A DNA stretch of 64,000 nt from Polymorphum gilvum SL003B-26A1 (GTDB lineage: Bacteria > Pseudomonadota > Alphaproteobacteria > Rhizobiales > Stappiaceae). The notes below the pieces were generated by a model, which was not told the origin of the DNA, did not search any database, and saw nothing but the letters and a program-made list of their open reading frames with translations. Location: contig NC_015259.1 in NCBI RefSeq assembly GCF_000192745.1, positions 2,681,001 to 2,745,000 of the forward strand. Direction: 5' to 3'. Both the position numbers and the translations under genes were made by a program. Below, piece by piece: positions 1 to 8,049 of this stretch; the stretch's first letter is position 1; every line of letters starts with the position of its first letter.

Positions 1-65
1 GCCGTGGCGGCACCGAGACCCGATCCGCCGCCGGTGACGATGGCGGACATGTCCTTGAGCTTCAT
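1..65 (-). CDS. Short-chain dehydrogenase (SDR), N-terminal fragment
   Basis: Only the first 21 codons lie in the window; the gene runs off the left edge. The translation begins MKLKDMSAIVTGGGSGLGAA, which contains the TGGGSGLG nucleotide-binding motif of classical SDRs. The start resembles type II 3-hydroxyacyl-CoA dehydrogenases (HSD10-like), an inference from a short stretch. It lies about 70 bp downstream of the acyl-CoA synthetase on the same strand and is probably the last visible gene of the liv/ligase operon. A hydroxyacyl-CoA dehydrogenase would fit beside a CoA ligase. Confidence 0.7.
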   Translation of the reverse strand, partial: MKLKDMSAIVTGGGSGLGAAT

Positions 66-133
66 GACGTTTCCCTTGTTTTTCTTGGGCTGATGAGGCA
101 CCCAGGCGCACCCGCCGGGGCGTGCGGCCGGGA

Positions 134-1948
134 TCAGGCGGCGGAATAGAGGCCGGCGATCTCGGTGGCGTATTTGGTCTGGATGTTGGAGCGGCGCACC
201 TTCATGGTCGCCGTGACCTCGTCGTCGTCGTGGTCGAGTTCCTTGGTCAGCAAGTGGAAGCGGCGGATGTGGGCGACCTGGGCCAGTTGGCTGTTGGCGG
301 CCTTGATCTCCGCGTCGACCAGTTCGCGCACGGCCGGGTTCTCCGCCAGGTTGCGGAAGTTGGTGAAGGAGATGCGATGCTCCTCCGCCCACTTGCCGAC
401 CGTCTCGAAGTCGATCTGGATCAGCGCGGAGACGTATTTGCGTCCCTCGCCGATGACGATGCACTCCTTGATGTAGGGGCTGCTCTTGACCGTGTTCTCG
501 ATCTCCGAGGGGCTGAGGTTCTTGCCGCCGGCGGTGATCATGATGTCCTTCAGCCGGTCGACGATGCGGAACTGGCCGTCCTCGGCCTGGACCACGTCGC
601 CGGTGTGCAGCCAGCCGTCCTTCAGCGCCCCCGCGGTGGCGCCGTCGTTCTTGTAGTAGCCGACGAACACCGTGTCGCCCTTGAGCAGCAGCTCGCCGTG
701 CTCGCCGATCCTCGCCTCGACGTCGGCGACCACCGGACCGACCGAACCCGGGATCAGCCGGTCGAGCGTCTGGCCAAGCGCGATGCCGCTCGATTCCGTG
801 GCGCCGTAGACCTCGACCAGCGGCACGCCGAGGGTGCGGAAGAAGCGCACGATCTTGGGCGAGATCGGCGCCGCGCCGGTCATGGCGATGCGCGCGCGGC
901 GCAGGCCGATGTAGTTCTGCAGGGCGCGGAACACCAGCAGGTAGCACAGCGCGAAGGTCAGCCGCTGGCGCAGGGACCGGCGCGCGCGCGGCGTCTCGGC
1001 GAAGGGCTCGCAGGCCCGGTAGGCCCAGTCGAACAGCGCCTTGCGGTAGCCGCCGGCCTCCAGCATGCGGATGTAGATGGAGGAATGCAGCTTCTCCCAG
1101 ATGCGCGGCACGCCGAGGAACATCGACGGCGCCACCTCGCGCAGGTCCTCCTGCACGGTGCGGATCGACTCGCCGAAGGCGATCTGCGAGCCGAGATAGA
1201 CCGGTCCCATGACCGTGCAGATCTGCTCGGCAACGTGGCACAGCGGCAGGTAGGACAGGTGCGTGCTGTCCGCCGTCACCTGGATGCGATCGGCAAAGGC
1301 GATCGCCTGGGCGCGGATGTTGCGGTAGGACAGCATCGCGCCCTTCGGCTTGCCGGTCGAGCCCGAGGTGTAGATCATCAGCGCGATGTCATCGAGGCCC
1401 TGCGCGGAAAGCCGCTCGTCGACCAGGCCCGGATGCGCCGCGCGGTGTGCCCTGCCCTCGGCCTCCAGCGCCTCGAAGGCGACCACGAAGTCGGCCGGAT
1501 AGGTGCGCAGGCCCTTGGTCTCCATGACCACGACGCAGCGCAGCCGGGGCAGCTCGTCGCGCACCTCGATCACCTTGTCGAGCTGCTCCTGGTCCTCGCA
1601 GACGATGATCTCGCTGTCGGAATGGGCGAGCACATAGGCGACCTCGTTGGCCGGGCTGGTCGGGTAGACGCCGATCGTCACCGCGCCGACGCAGCCGGCG
1701 CCGAGCTGGGCGAGCACCCATTCGACGCGGTTTTCCGACAGCACGGCGACATGGCCGCCCCTGTCGAGGCCGCGGGCGACGAGGCCGTGGCCGACATTGC
1801 AGGCGCGCTCGAAATAGTCGCGCCAGGTGACGGGGTTCCAGATGCCGAAGTCCTTCTGCAGGACGGCGATCCGCTCGGGCCGGCTGTCGGCCTGGGCGCG
1901 TAGCATCTGCGGCAGGGTCAGGTCGGGGAGGGTCAGGGTCAGGGTCAT
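134..1948 (-). CDS. AMP-dependent acyl-CoA synthetase/ligase
   Basis: A 604-residue adenylate-forming enzyme of the long-chain acyl-CoA synthetase type, which makes an acyl-AMP and then the CoA thioester of a carboxylic acid. The P-loop-like motif YTSGSTGKPKG is at about residues 193-203, and the C-terminal hinge and lysine region contains GGKNLSPSEIE. The length is normal for FadD15-like long-chain ligases. The start codon is followed by a run of CTGACC-like repeats and has a weak ribosome binding site, but it lies only 10 bp after livF, which supports coupled translation. Its place at the end of a branched-chain-type ABC operon suggests that it activates the imported acid. The substrate (fatty, aromatic or other) cannot be read from the sequence. 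Confidence 0.9.
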   Translation of the reverse strand: MTLTLTLPDLTLPQMLRAQADSRPERIAVLQKDFGIWNPVTWRDYFERACNVGHGLVARGLDRGGHVAVLSENRVEWVLAQLGAGCVGAVTIGVYPTSPANEVAYVLAHSDSEIIVCEDQEQLDKVIEVRDELPRLRCVVVMETKGLRTYPADFVVAFEALEAEGRAHRAAHPGLVDERLSAQGLDDIALMIYTSGSTGKPKGAMLSYRNIRAQAIAFADRIQVTADSTHLSYLPLCHVAEQICTVMGPVYLGSQIAFGESIRTVQEDLREVAPSMFLGVPRIWEKLHSSIYIRMLEAGGYRKALFDWAYRACEPFAETPRARRSLRQRLTFALCYLLVFRALQNYIGLRRARIAMTGAAPISPKIVRFFRTLGVPLVEVYGATESSGIALGQTLDRLIPGSVGPVVADVEARIGEHGELLLKGDTVFVGYYKNDGATAGALKDGWLHTGDVVQAEDGQFRIVDRLKDIMITAGGKNLSPSEIENTVKSSPYIKECIVIGEGRKYVSALIQIDFETVGKWAEEHRISFTNFRNLAENPAVRELVDAEIKAANSQLAQVAHIRRFHLLTKELDHDDDEVTATMKVRRSNIQTKYATEIAGLYSAA

Positions 1949-1958
1949 GATCGCAGTC

Positions 1959-2768
<810 letters not shown>

Positions 2769-2773
2769 GCGCC

Positions 2774-3943
2774 TTACTCCTGAACGCTGATCCAGTCGGA
2801 CGCCGGTTCCATCTTCTTGGCGGCGGCGTTGTACTGGTAGATCCGGCCGACCGGGATCGAGTTGCCGGGGATCGAGATCGGCATGCCGATCAGGCCGCCG
2901 GTATCGAAGTCCTGGATCGAGTTCAGCGCCGCCTTCAGGTTGGCGCCGGTCAGGTCCTTGCCGGCCTCCAGCGTGCGCTTGGCCGCCTCGGCGAACAGCA
3001 TGGCGGTCAGGAAGCCCTGCATGTAGGGCGTCGACTGGTAGGTCGGGCGCATCTCGCGGATGCGCTTGAGCATCGGCGCGTCCTCGGCCTCGTCATAGTA
3101 GTAACGGTAGGGCATGACGCCCATGAAGCCGTCCGCCACCTCGCCGACCTTGTCCCAGATGCTCGAATCCATCGACCAGAAGGTGCCCATGAACTTGGTC
3201 TCCAGGCCGAGCTGCTTGGCCTGGGTCATGAACTCCGGCAGCGGCGCCAGCACGTAGCCGTGAAAGATGGTGTAGTCCGGCCGCGCGCGGCGCAGCTTGA
3301 GCACCTCCGTCGAGACGTCGACGGCGGTCGGCGGGGTGATGATCTCCTCGACCACCTCCAGGCCGAGTTCCTTGGCGCGCGCCTTGGTGGCGGCGATCGG
3401 GTCGCGGCCGAACTCGGTGTCGGAGTTGACCAGTACGATCTTGGCGCCCGGCTTCTCCTTGGCGATGTACTCGAGCAGGATGCCGGTCATCTCCGAATAG
3501 TCCGGCCCGGCCATGAACTGGTGCGGGAACGCCTTGGGATCGTTCAGCTCGGTGGCGAAGGAGGCGCCGGCCATCAGGATCGAGCCCATGCGGTCGATCT
3601 CGGGGTTGATCGTCTTGGCGAAGCCGGTCGAGTCGCCGTAGTAGAGGTTGATCGTCTCCTGGCTGGTCAGCTTGTTAAAGGCGGCGACCGACGCGTCGAC
3701 CTTGTAGCCGGTGTCTTCGTAGGCGAGGCGCAGCTTGCGCCCGGCGATGCCGCCGGCCTCGTTGACGATCTTGATGTAGTCCTGCATGCCGGCCTCGACG
3801 CCGACGCCGGCGAAGGCGAACACGCCGGTCAGCGGGATCGAGCCGCCGATGACGATCTCGTCGGCCGCGAAGGCCGGCACGGCGGCGCTCAGGGCCAGCG
3901 CCGTCGACAGGGCGAGAGCCGTTCTTCTGGTCAGTTTCAACAT
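2774..3943 (-). CDS. ABC transporter periplasmic substrate-binding protein (type I, Leu/Ile/Val family)
   Basis: A 389-residue Peripla_BP_6-type binding protein. The start at 3943 is chosen because GGAGG sits 8-9 bp upstream and the protein then begins with a clean Sec signal peptide: basic MLKLTRR, a hydrophobic Ala/Leu core and a cleavage site after PAFA. The mature protein starts ADEIVIGGSIPLTG, typical of the family. An in-frame ATG five codons upstream is less likely because it would hide that ribosome site. The gene sits between livM and livF. Such proteins bind amino acids, aromatic acids or small carboxylates; the neighbouring CoA ligase favours a carboxylic acid. Confidence 0.92.
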   Translation of the reverse strand: MLKLTRRTALALSTALALSAAVPAFAADEIVIGGSIPLTGVFAFAGVGVEAGMQDYIKIVNEAGGIAGRKLRLAYEDTGYKVDASVAAFNKLTSQETINLYYGDSTGFAKTINPEIDRMGSILMAGASFATELNDPKAFPHQFMAGPDYSEMTGILLEYIAKEKPGAKIVLVNSDTEFGRDPIAATKARAKELGLEVVEEIITPPTAVDVSTEVLKLRRARPDYTIFHGYVLAPLPEFMTQAKQLGLETKFMGTFWSMDSSIWDKVGEVADGFMGVMPYRYYYDEAEDAPMLKRIREMRPTYQSTPYMQGFLTAMLFAEAAKRTLEAGKDLTGANLKAALNSIQDFDTGGLIGMPISIPGNSIPVGRIYQYNAAAKKMEPASDWISVQE

Positions 3944-3976
3944 TCCGATTTCCTCCACTTGGATGCCTGTTGCGGT

Positions 3977-5020
3977 CTATTTCTTGAAGGGCCAGAGATG
4001 GAAGAACCTCCGCAGTCTCTGGACGATTTCGGCGAGACCCTTGGGCTCGAAGACCAGGAAGCCGATGATCAGCGCGCCGAAAACGATGGTCCTGACGGGC
4101 GACAGCAGCGTGCCCGCGTTGGGCAGGACGGGCGACAGGATGTCGACGACGAAGCGCAGCAGTTCGGGCACTAGCGTCATGAACACCGCGCCGAGGATGC
4201 CGCCGAGGATGGTCCCCATGCCGCCGACGATGATCGCCGCCAGGAAGAAGATCGAATAGACGAAGGGAAAGCTCTCCGGCGTCACCACGCGGAAGAAATA
4301 GGCCCACATGCCGCCGGCCAGACCGGCGTAGAAGGACGACACGGCGAAGCTCATCAGCTTGTAGCGCAGCAGCGAGATGCCGAGCACCTCGGCCGAGATG
4401 TCGCGGTCGCGGATGGCGATGAAGGCGCGGCCGATGCGGGTGCGGAACAGGTTGGCCGCGCCCAGCACCATCAGCGCCGTGATCGGCACGAAGACGTAGT
4501 AGAGCTGGACGTAGTCGGTCAGCGGCGTGCCGAGGAAGGTCGCCGGCGGCACGCTGAGGCCGCTGTTGCCGTTGGTCACCGTCTGCCAGTTGACGAAGAC
4601 GAAATGCAGGATGAACGAGGCGGCGATGGTGGCGATGGCGAGATACAGCCCCTTGACGCGCAGGCTCGGCAGGCCGACGACCACGCCGATCAGCGCGGCG
4701 ACCGCGCCGGCGGCGACCAGGTTGAGCAGGAACGGCGTGCCGATCCTGATCTCCAGCACCGCGACCGTGTAGGCGCCGACCGCCATGAAGGCCGCCTGGC
4801 CCAGGCTGACGAGGCCGGTGAAGCCGGTCAGGATGTTGAGGCCGGTCGCGCTCGCCACGTTGATGGCGACGAAACAGGCGAGATAGAGCCAGTAGTTGTC
4901 GAGGACGAGCGGGGCGAGCGCGAGGCCGACGGCCAGGACGCCCATCCAGATGCGCTGCGGACGGGTGGTCAGCAGGGCCTCGTCGGCGCGGTAGCTGTGT
5001 TTGGCGGTTCCGATCAGCAT
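3977..5020 (-). CDS. livM: Branched-chain-type ABC transporter permease, LivM
   Basis: A 347-residue polytopic inner-membrane protein with about ten hydrophobic segments. It carries LivM motifs such as GLVSLGQAAFMAVGAY near residue 70 and SFYAGLAGGMWAYF, followed by the conserved GGMGTILGGILGA loop. The length is standard. It lies between livH (1 bp away) and the binding-protein gene in the minus-strand operon, and forms the translocation pore with LivH. Confidence 0.92.
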   Translation of the reverse strand: MLIGTAKHSYRADEALLTTRPQRIWMGVLAVGLALAPLVLDNYWLYLACFVAINVASATGLNILTGFTGLVSLGQAAFMAVGAYTVAVLEIRIGTPFLLNLVAAGAVAALIGVVVGLPSLRVKGLYLAIATIAASFILHFVFVNWQTVTNGNSGLSVPPATFLGTPLTDYVQLYYVFVPITALMVLGAANLFRTRIGRAFIAIRDRDISAEVLGISLLRYKLMSFAVSSFYAGLAGGMWAYFFRVVTPESFPFVYSIFFLAAIIVGGMGTILGGILGAVFMTLVPELLRFVVDILSPVLPNAGTLLSPVRTIVFGALIIGFLVFEPKGLAEIVQRLRRFFHLWPFKK

Positions 5021-5021
5021 G

Positions 5022-5900
5022 TCACAGACGCTCGATTTCGCGGGTGCCGAAGAGGCCGTAGGGACGGATCATCAGCGCGACGATGAGAAGGCCGAAGGTG
5101 GTGACGAGCTTGTACTCGCCGCCGAGATAGGTGCCGGCCCAGGCTTCGATGAGGCCGATGGCGAGGCCGCCGAGCAGCGCGCCGGCAACCGAGTCGAGGC
5201 CGCCGACGATGACCACGACCAGCGCCGACAGCCCGAACACGCCCATGGCCGGCGAGATGCCGCCGATGGCGCCGAGCAGGACGCCCGCGCCTGCGGCCGT
5301 GCCGCAGCCGATGATCCAGGCCAGCGAGAACACCCCCGGCACGTTGATGCCGCAGGAATAGGCCGCTGCCTGGTCGGTCGCCGTGGCGCGCAGGGCGACG
5401 CCGCCGCGCCAGAACCGGAACAGGGCCAGGAACAGCGCGATGACGAGCGCCGCGACGACGAAGGCGATGGCAATCTTGCGCGACACATAGGCCTCGCCGA
5501 GGAAGATCGGCGCGTTGCCCATGAAGGCCGGCAGCGCGCGCGGGTCGGTGCCCCAGGTCAGTTCGACCAGCCCGACCAGCACCGAGCCGAGCCCGATGGT
5601 GACCATGAACACCGCGATCGGGTTCTCACCGAGCATCGGGCGGATCATGCCGCGCTCGACCACCGCACCGATCGCGCCGCCGCCGGCGATCGCCAGCGGG
5701 ATCGCCGCCCACGCCGGCATGCCGAGGCCGGAGGCGAAGGCGAAGAACAGGTAGGCGCCGAGCATCAGCACCTCGCCGACCGCCAGGTTGATGACCCGCG
5801 TCGCCTTGTAGATCAGCACGAAGGCGAGCGCCGTCAGCGACAGCAGCGCGCCCGAGCCGAGACCCGCCAGGGACACTTCGATGAAGAACAGCACATCCAT
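5022..5900 (-). CDS. livH: Branched-chain-type ABC transporter permease, LivH
   Basis: A 292-residue permease. The start at 5900 (MDVLFFIEVSLAGLGSGALLSL) is chosen because its ATG overlaps the livG stop as TGATG, a normal sign of translational coupling. A longer in-frame opening upstream would run through livG. LivH motifs include TRVINLAVGEVLMLGAY and the loop GGLDSVAGALLGGLAIG. Multiple membrane spans are evident. It pairs with the downstream livM. Confidence 0.92.
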   Translation of the reverse strand: MDVLFFIEVSLAGLGSGALLSLTALAFVLIYKATRVINLAVGEVLMLGAYLFFAFASGLGMPAWAAIPLAIAGGGAIGAVVERGMIRPMLGENPIAVFMVTIGLGSVLVGLVELTWGTDPRALPAFMGNAPIFLGEAYVSRKIAIAFVVAALVIALFLALFRFWRGGVALRATATDQAAAYSCGINVPGVFSLAWIIGCGTAAGAGVLLGAIGGISPAMGVFGLSALVVVIVGGLDSVAGALLGGLAIGLIEAWAGTYLGGEYKLVTTFGLLIVALMIRPYGLFGTREIERL

Positions 5901-6739
5901 CACGCGGCTCCCGCTTCGGCTTTCAGCCGCGCCATCAGCGCGGCCGGGTCGCCGCTGCCCAGATAGGCTTCGGCGACATGCGGATCGGCCTGCACCTCGT
6001 GCGGCAGGCCGCTGGAGATCACCTCGCCGAAGTTCAGCACGACGACGTGGTCGGAGATATCCATGACCATGCTCATGTCGTGCTCGACCATCAGGATGGT
6101 GGTGCCCCACTCCTCCTTCACGTCGAGGATGAAGCGGGCCATGTCCTCGGTCTCCTCGCGGTTCATGCCGGCCACGGGCTCGTCGAGCAGCAGGATGCGC
6201 GGGCGCATGGCCAGCGCGCGGGCAAGCTCCACCCGCTTCTGCAGGCCGTAGGACAGCGCCGCGACCGGCATGTTGCGGATGTGGTTGATCTCGAGGAAAT
6301 CGATGATGCGCTGCTCGACCTCGGCGCGCAGCTCCATTTCCTCGCGCGCGGCCGGGCCCCAGTAGGCGAGCGCCTGCAAAAGGTTGGTCTTCATGTAGGC
6401 GTGCCGGCCGAGCTTGATGTTGTCGAGCACGGTCATGCCGCGGAACAGCGCGATGTTCTGGAACGTGCGGGCGAAGCCCATCTTCGCCCGCTCCGGCGGA
6501 TGGGTGCGGGTGACGTCCGCACCGTCGTAGACGATGCGGCCCGCCTGCGGCTTGTAGAAGCCGGAGATGCAGTTGAACATCGACGTCTTGCCGGCGCCGT
6601 TCGGCCCGATCAGCGCGGTGATCGAGCCCGGCTCGACCTCGAAGGAAACGTCGCGCAGGGCCTTCAGGCCGCCGAAGGACAGCGACAGGCCTTCGACCTT
6701 GAGGCGCGCGGCGCCCTGTGCCCCTGCCCTAGCCTGCAT
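5900..6739 (-). CDS. livG: Branched-chain-type ABC transporter ATPase, LivG
   Basis: A 279-residue ATP-binding subunit. Walker A is GPNGAGKTS near residue 43, followed by the LivG-type NCISGFYKP; the signature region is ALSYGLQKRVELARAL, Walker B is ILLLDEPVAGM, and the H-loop is in MVEHDMSMVMDI. It ends in a 1-bp overlap with livH. The order GntR-livG-livH-livM-SBP-livF-ligase-SDR suggests one transcript from the regulator promoter, although a gap of about 150 bp before livG could hold an internal promoter. A second, complete Liv system lies at 13.3-18.1 kb. Confidence 0.92.
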   Translation of the reverse strand: MQARAGAQGAARLKVEGLSLSFGGLKALRDVSFEVEPGSITALIGPNGAGKTSMFNCISGFYKPQAGRIVYDGADVTRTHPPERAKMGFARTFQNIALFRGMTVLDNIKLGRHAYMKTNLLQALAYWGPAAREEMELRAEVEQRIIDFLEINHIRNMPVAALSYGLQKRVELARALAMRPRILLLDEPVAGMNREETEDMARFILDVKEEWGTTILMVEHDMSMVMDISDHVVVLNFGEVISSGLPHEVQADPHVAEAYLGSGDPAALMARLKAEAGAA

Positions 6740-6836
6740 CGCTCGACTCCCCTGTCATCGGCACCGCCGGCGGGATGACCGACACGACGCGCGGCATTGC
6801 GACCGCGGCCGGCCGTGTGGACGAAAAACCAGACAT
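6729..6836 (-). CDS. Possible small upstream ORF (35 aa) overlapping the livG start
   Basis: In the otherwise empty gap between the GntR gene and livG, an ATG at 6836 is preceded by GGGGAGG. It opens a 35-codon frame rich in Ser, Pro and Val that ends in TAG at 6729, overlapping the livG start by 11 bp. This could be a leader that couples translation into livG. It could also be chance in GC-rich DNA: the Shine-Dalgarno spacing is short and the peptide has no recognisable feature. Confidence 0.2.
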   Translation of the reverse strand: MSGFSSTRPAAVAMPRVVSVIPPAVPMTGESSDAG

Positions 6837-6885
6837 GTTCCTCCCCGATCTGCACCCGGCCGCCTCCTTGGCCGGAGCAATCACC

Positions 6886-7662
6886 TCACGAGAAAAGACC
6901 TCCGGGCGACAGCCGCTCGACGACCCGCTCGACGGGCTCGTCGATGTCGCGCCCGGCGCGTTCGAACCCCTTCTTCCAGTCGGCGACGTGACGCCTGATC
7001 CAGGCGATCGCCTGTTCCTTGTCGCGCGCCTTCAGCGCATCAATGATGTGCCGGTGCGCGGCGACCATCCGGCTGGCGCCCTGCGGCACGCGCCGGACGA
7101 TCAGCTCCGACGTCGGAAAGAACAGCAGCGCCGCCGGCTCGCGGGCCAGTTCGAGCACCCGGTTGCCCGAGGCGCGCGCCAGCAGCGCGTGAAACTCCGT
7201 GTCGATCTGGGCGAGGCGGATCGGATCGCCGACCGCGAGCTCCAGCCGCGCCTGGGTGTCCTCCAGCGCTGCGATGTCGGCCTCGCCGGCATGGTCTACT
7301 GCCGCCTCCACCGAGGCGACCTCCAGCACGATCGCGGTGTCGTAGACCTCGCGGAAGGTGACCTGGTGCAGCACGAGCGCGCGGCTCATGCGGGTCGACA
7401 GGTTCCGGTATTGCGGCAGGCAGACGAACAGCTTGCGGCCGGCCTCGCGCTGCACCAGCCCGCCCTGTTCGAGCAGGCGGATGCCTTCGCGCACCGTCGA
7501 GCGGTTGACGCCGAACTGGCGCACCAGTTCCGCCTCGGTGCCGATCTCGTCGCCCGGGCGCAGGCGGCCGGCCATGATCTCGCGCTCGATTGCTTCCGCG
7601 ACCATCTGGTAGGCCGAGGGCACCTTGATGCGTTCGAATCGGGCGACGTCCGCGTCGGCCAT
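6886..7662 (-). CDS. GntR-family transcriptional regulator, FCD (FadR-like) subfamily
   Basis: A 258-residue regulator with an N-terminal winged helix (EIGTEAELVRQFGVNRSTVREG is the recognition region) and an all-helical C-terminal FCD ligand domain containing FHALLARASGN and HRHIIDAL. The start at 7662 (MADADVARFERIK) is chosen because GGGAGG lies about 10 bp upstream. A TTG 14 codons further up would place the start inside the palindromic operator. The gene heads the liv/ligase operon and probably represses it and itself; the ligand is likely the imported acid or its CoA ester. Effector and sign of control are inferred. Confidence 0.88.
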   Translation of the reverse strand: MADADVARFERIKVPSAYQMVAEAIEREIMAGRLRPGDEIGTEAELVRQFGVNRSTVREGIRLLEQGGLVQREAGRKLFVCLPQYRNLSTRMSRALVLHQVTFREVYDTAIVLEVASVEAAVDHAGEADIAALEDTQARLELAVGDPIRLAQIDTEFHALLARASGNRVLELAREPAALLFFPTSELIVRRVPQGASRMVAAHRHIIDALKARDKEQAIAWIRRHVADWKKGFERAGRDIDEPVERVVERLSPGGLFS

Positions 7663-7692
7663 GCGTCTCGGGTCCTCCCAGTCCCTTGTCCA

Positions 7693-7705
7693 TTTGTCGG
7701 ACAAA
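7693..7705. promoter_or_regulatory. Probable GntR/FCD operator 1
   Basis: TTTGTCGGACAAA is a perfect 13-bp palindrome (TTTGTC-G-GACAAA), 30 bp upstream of the GntR start. Odd-length palindromes with TTGTC or TGGT half-sites and one central base are common for FadR-type regulators. The same half-sites recur at 7810-7820. The position at the promoter of the regulator suggests autoregulation. Confidence 0.65.
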
Positions 7706-7809
7706 GCTAACCACTACCCGTCGAACGCCGTCAACCCCGTGTCGCAACGGCACGCCCATCCGCCGAAAGGCTAGGTGTACAAAGGTAGAAACATCCTTCT
7801 CAGGGACAT

Positions 7810-7820
7810 TTGTCCGACAA
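7810..7820. promoter_or_regulatory. Probable GntR/FCD operator 2
   Basis: TTGTCCGACAA has the same half-sites as operator 1 around a different central base. The two centres are 116 bp apart, about 11 helical turns, which would allow looping or cooperative binding. This copy lies nearer the divergent FAD-dehydrogenase gene, so the GntR protein may also influence that promoter. Confidence 0.6.
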
Positions 7821-7884
7821 TCGGTCGATGATCGCTCGAGACCCGTGCCGCGCCTGGTCGCGCCGATGCCGTCCGGCTACCGCC

Positions 7885-7926
7885 ATAAGGTCCGCTTATA
7901 TCCACTTCGTTATTTCGTATTTTCCC
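7885..7926 (+). promoter_or_regulatory. LysR-type box and promoter-proximal motif upstream of the FAD dehydrogenase
   Basis: ATAAGGTCCGCTTAT (7885-7899) is an inverted repeat ATAAG-N5-CTTAT that satisfies the T-N11-A LysR consensus. Starting 26 bp after it is TATTTCGTATTTTCCC (7911-7926). Both parts recur with almost the same spacing upstream of the binding-protein gene at 13155-13195, next to the LysR gene. The pair is therefore read as recognition and activation sites of that regulator, with the downstream part overlapping or adjoining the promoter. Confidence 0.6.
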
Positions 7927-8049
7927 GCCGTCGCGCCGGGCGCCTACACTGCCCCGCATGCGGATCACGGAACCGGCCGGCACGGGTCGGCGGCGGATGC
8001 GTGCCGGCACACCCGGATGTCGTCCCGGGCCGGCAGGGAGGACGACCAT

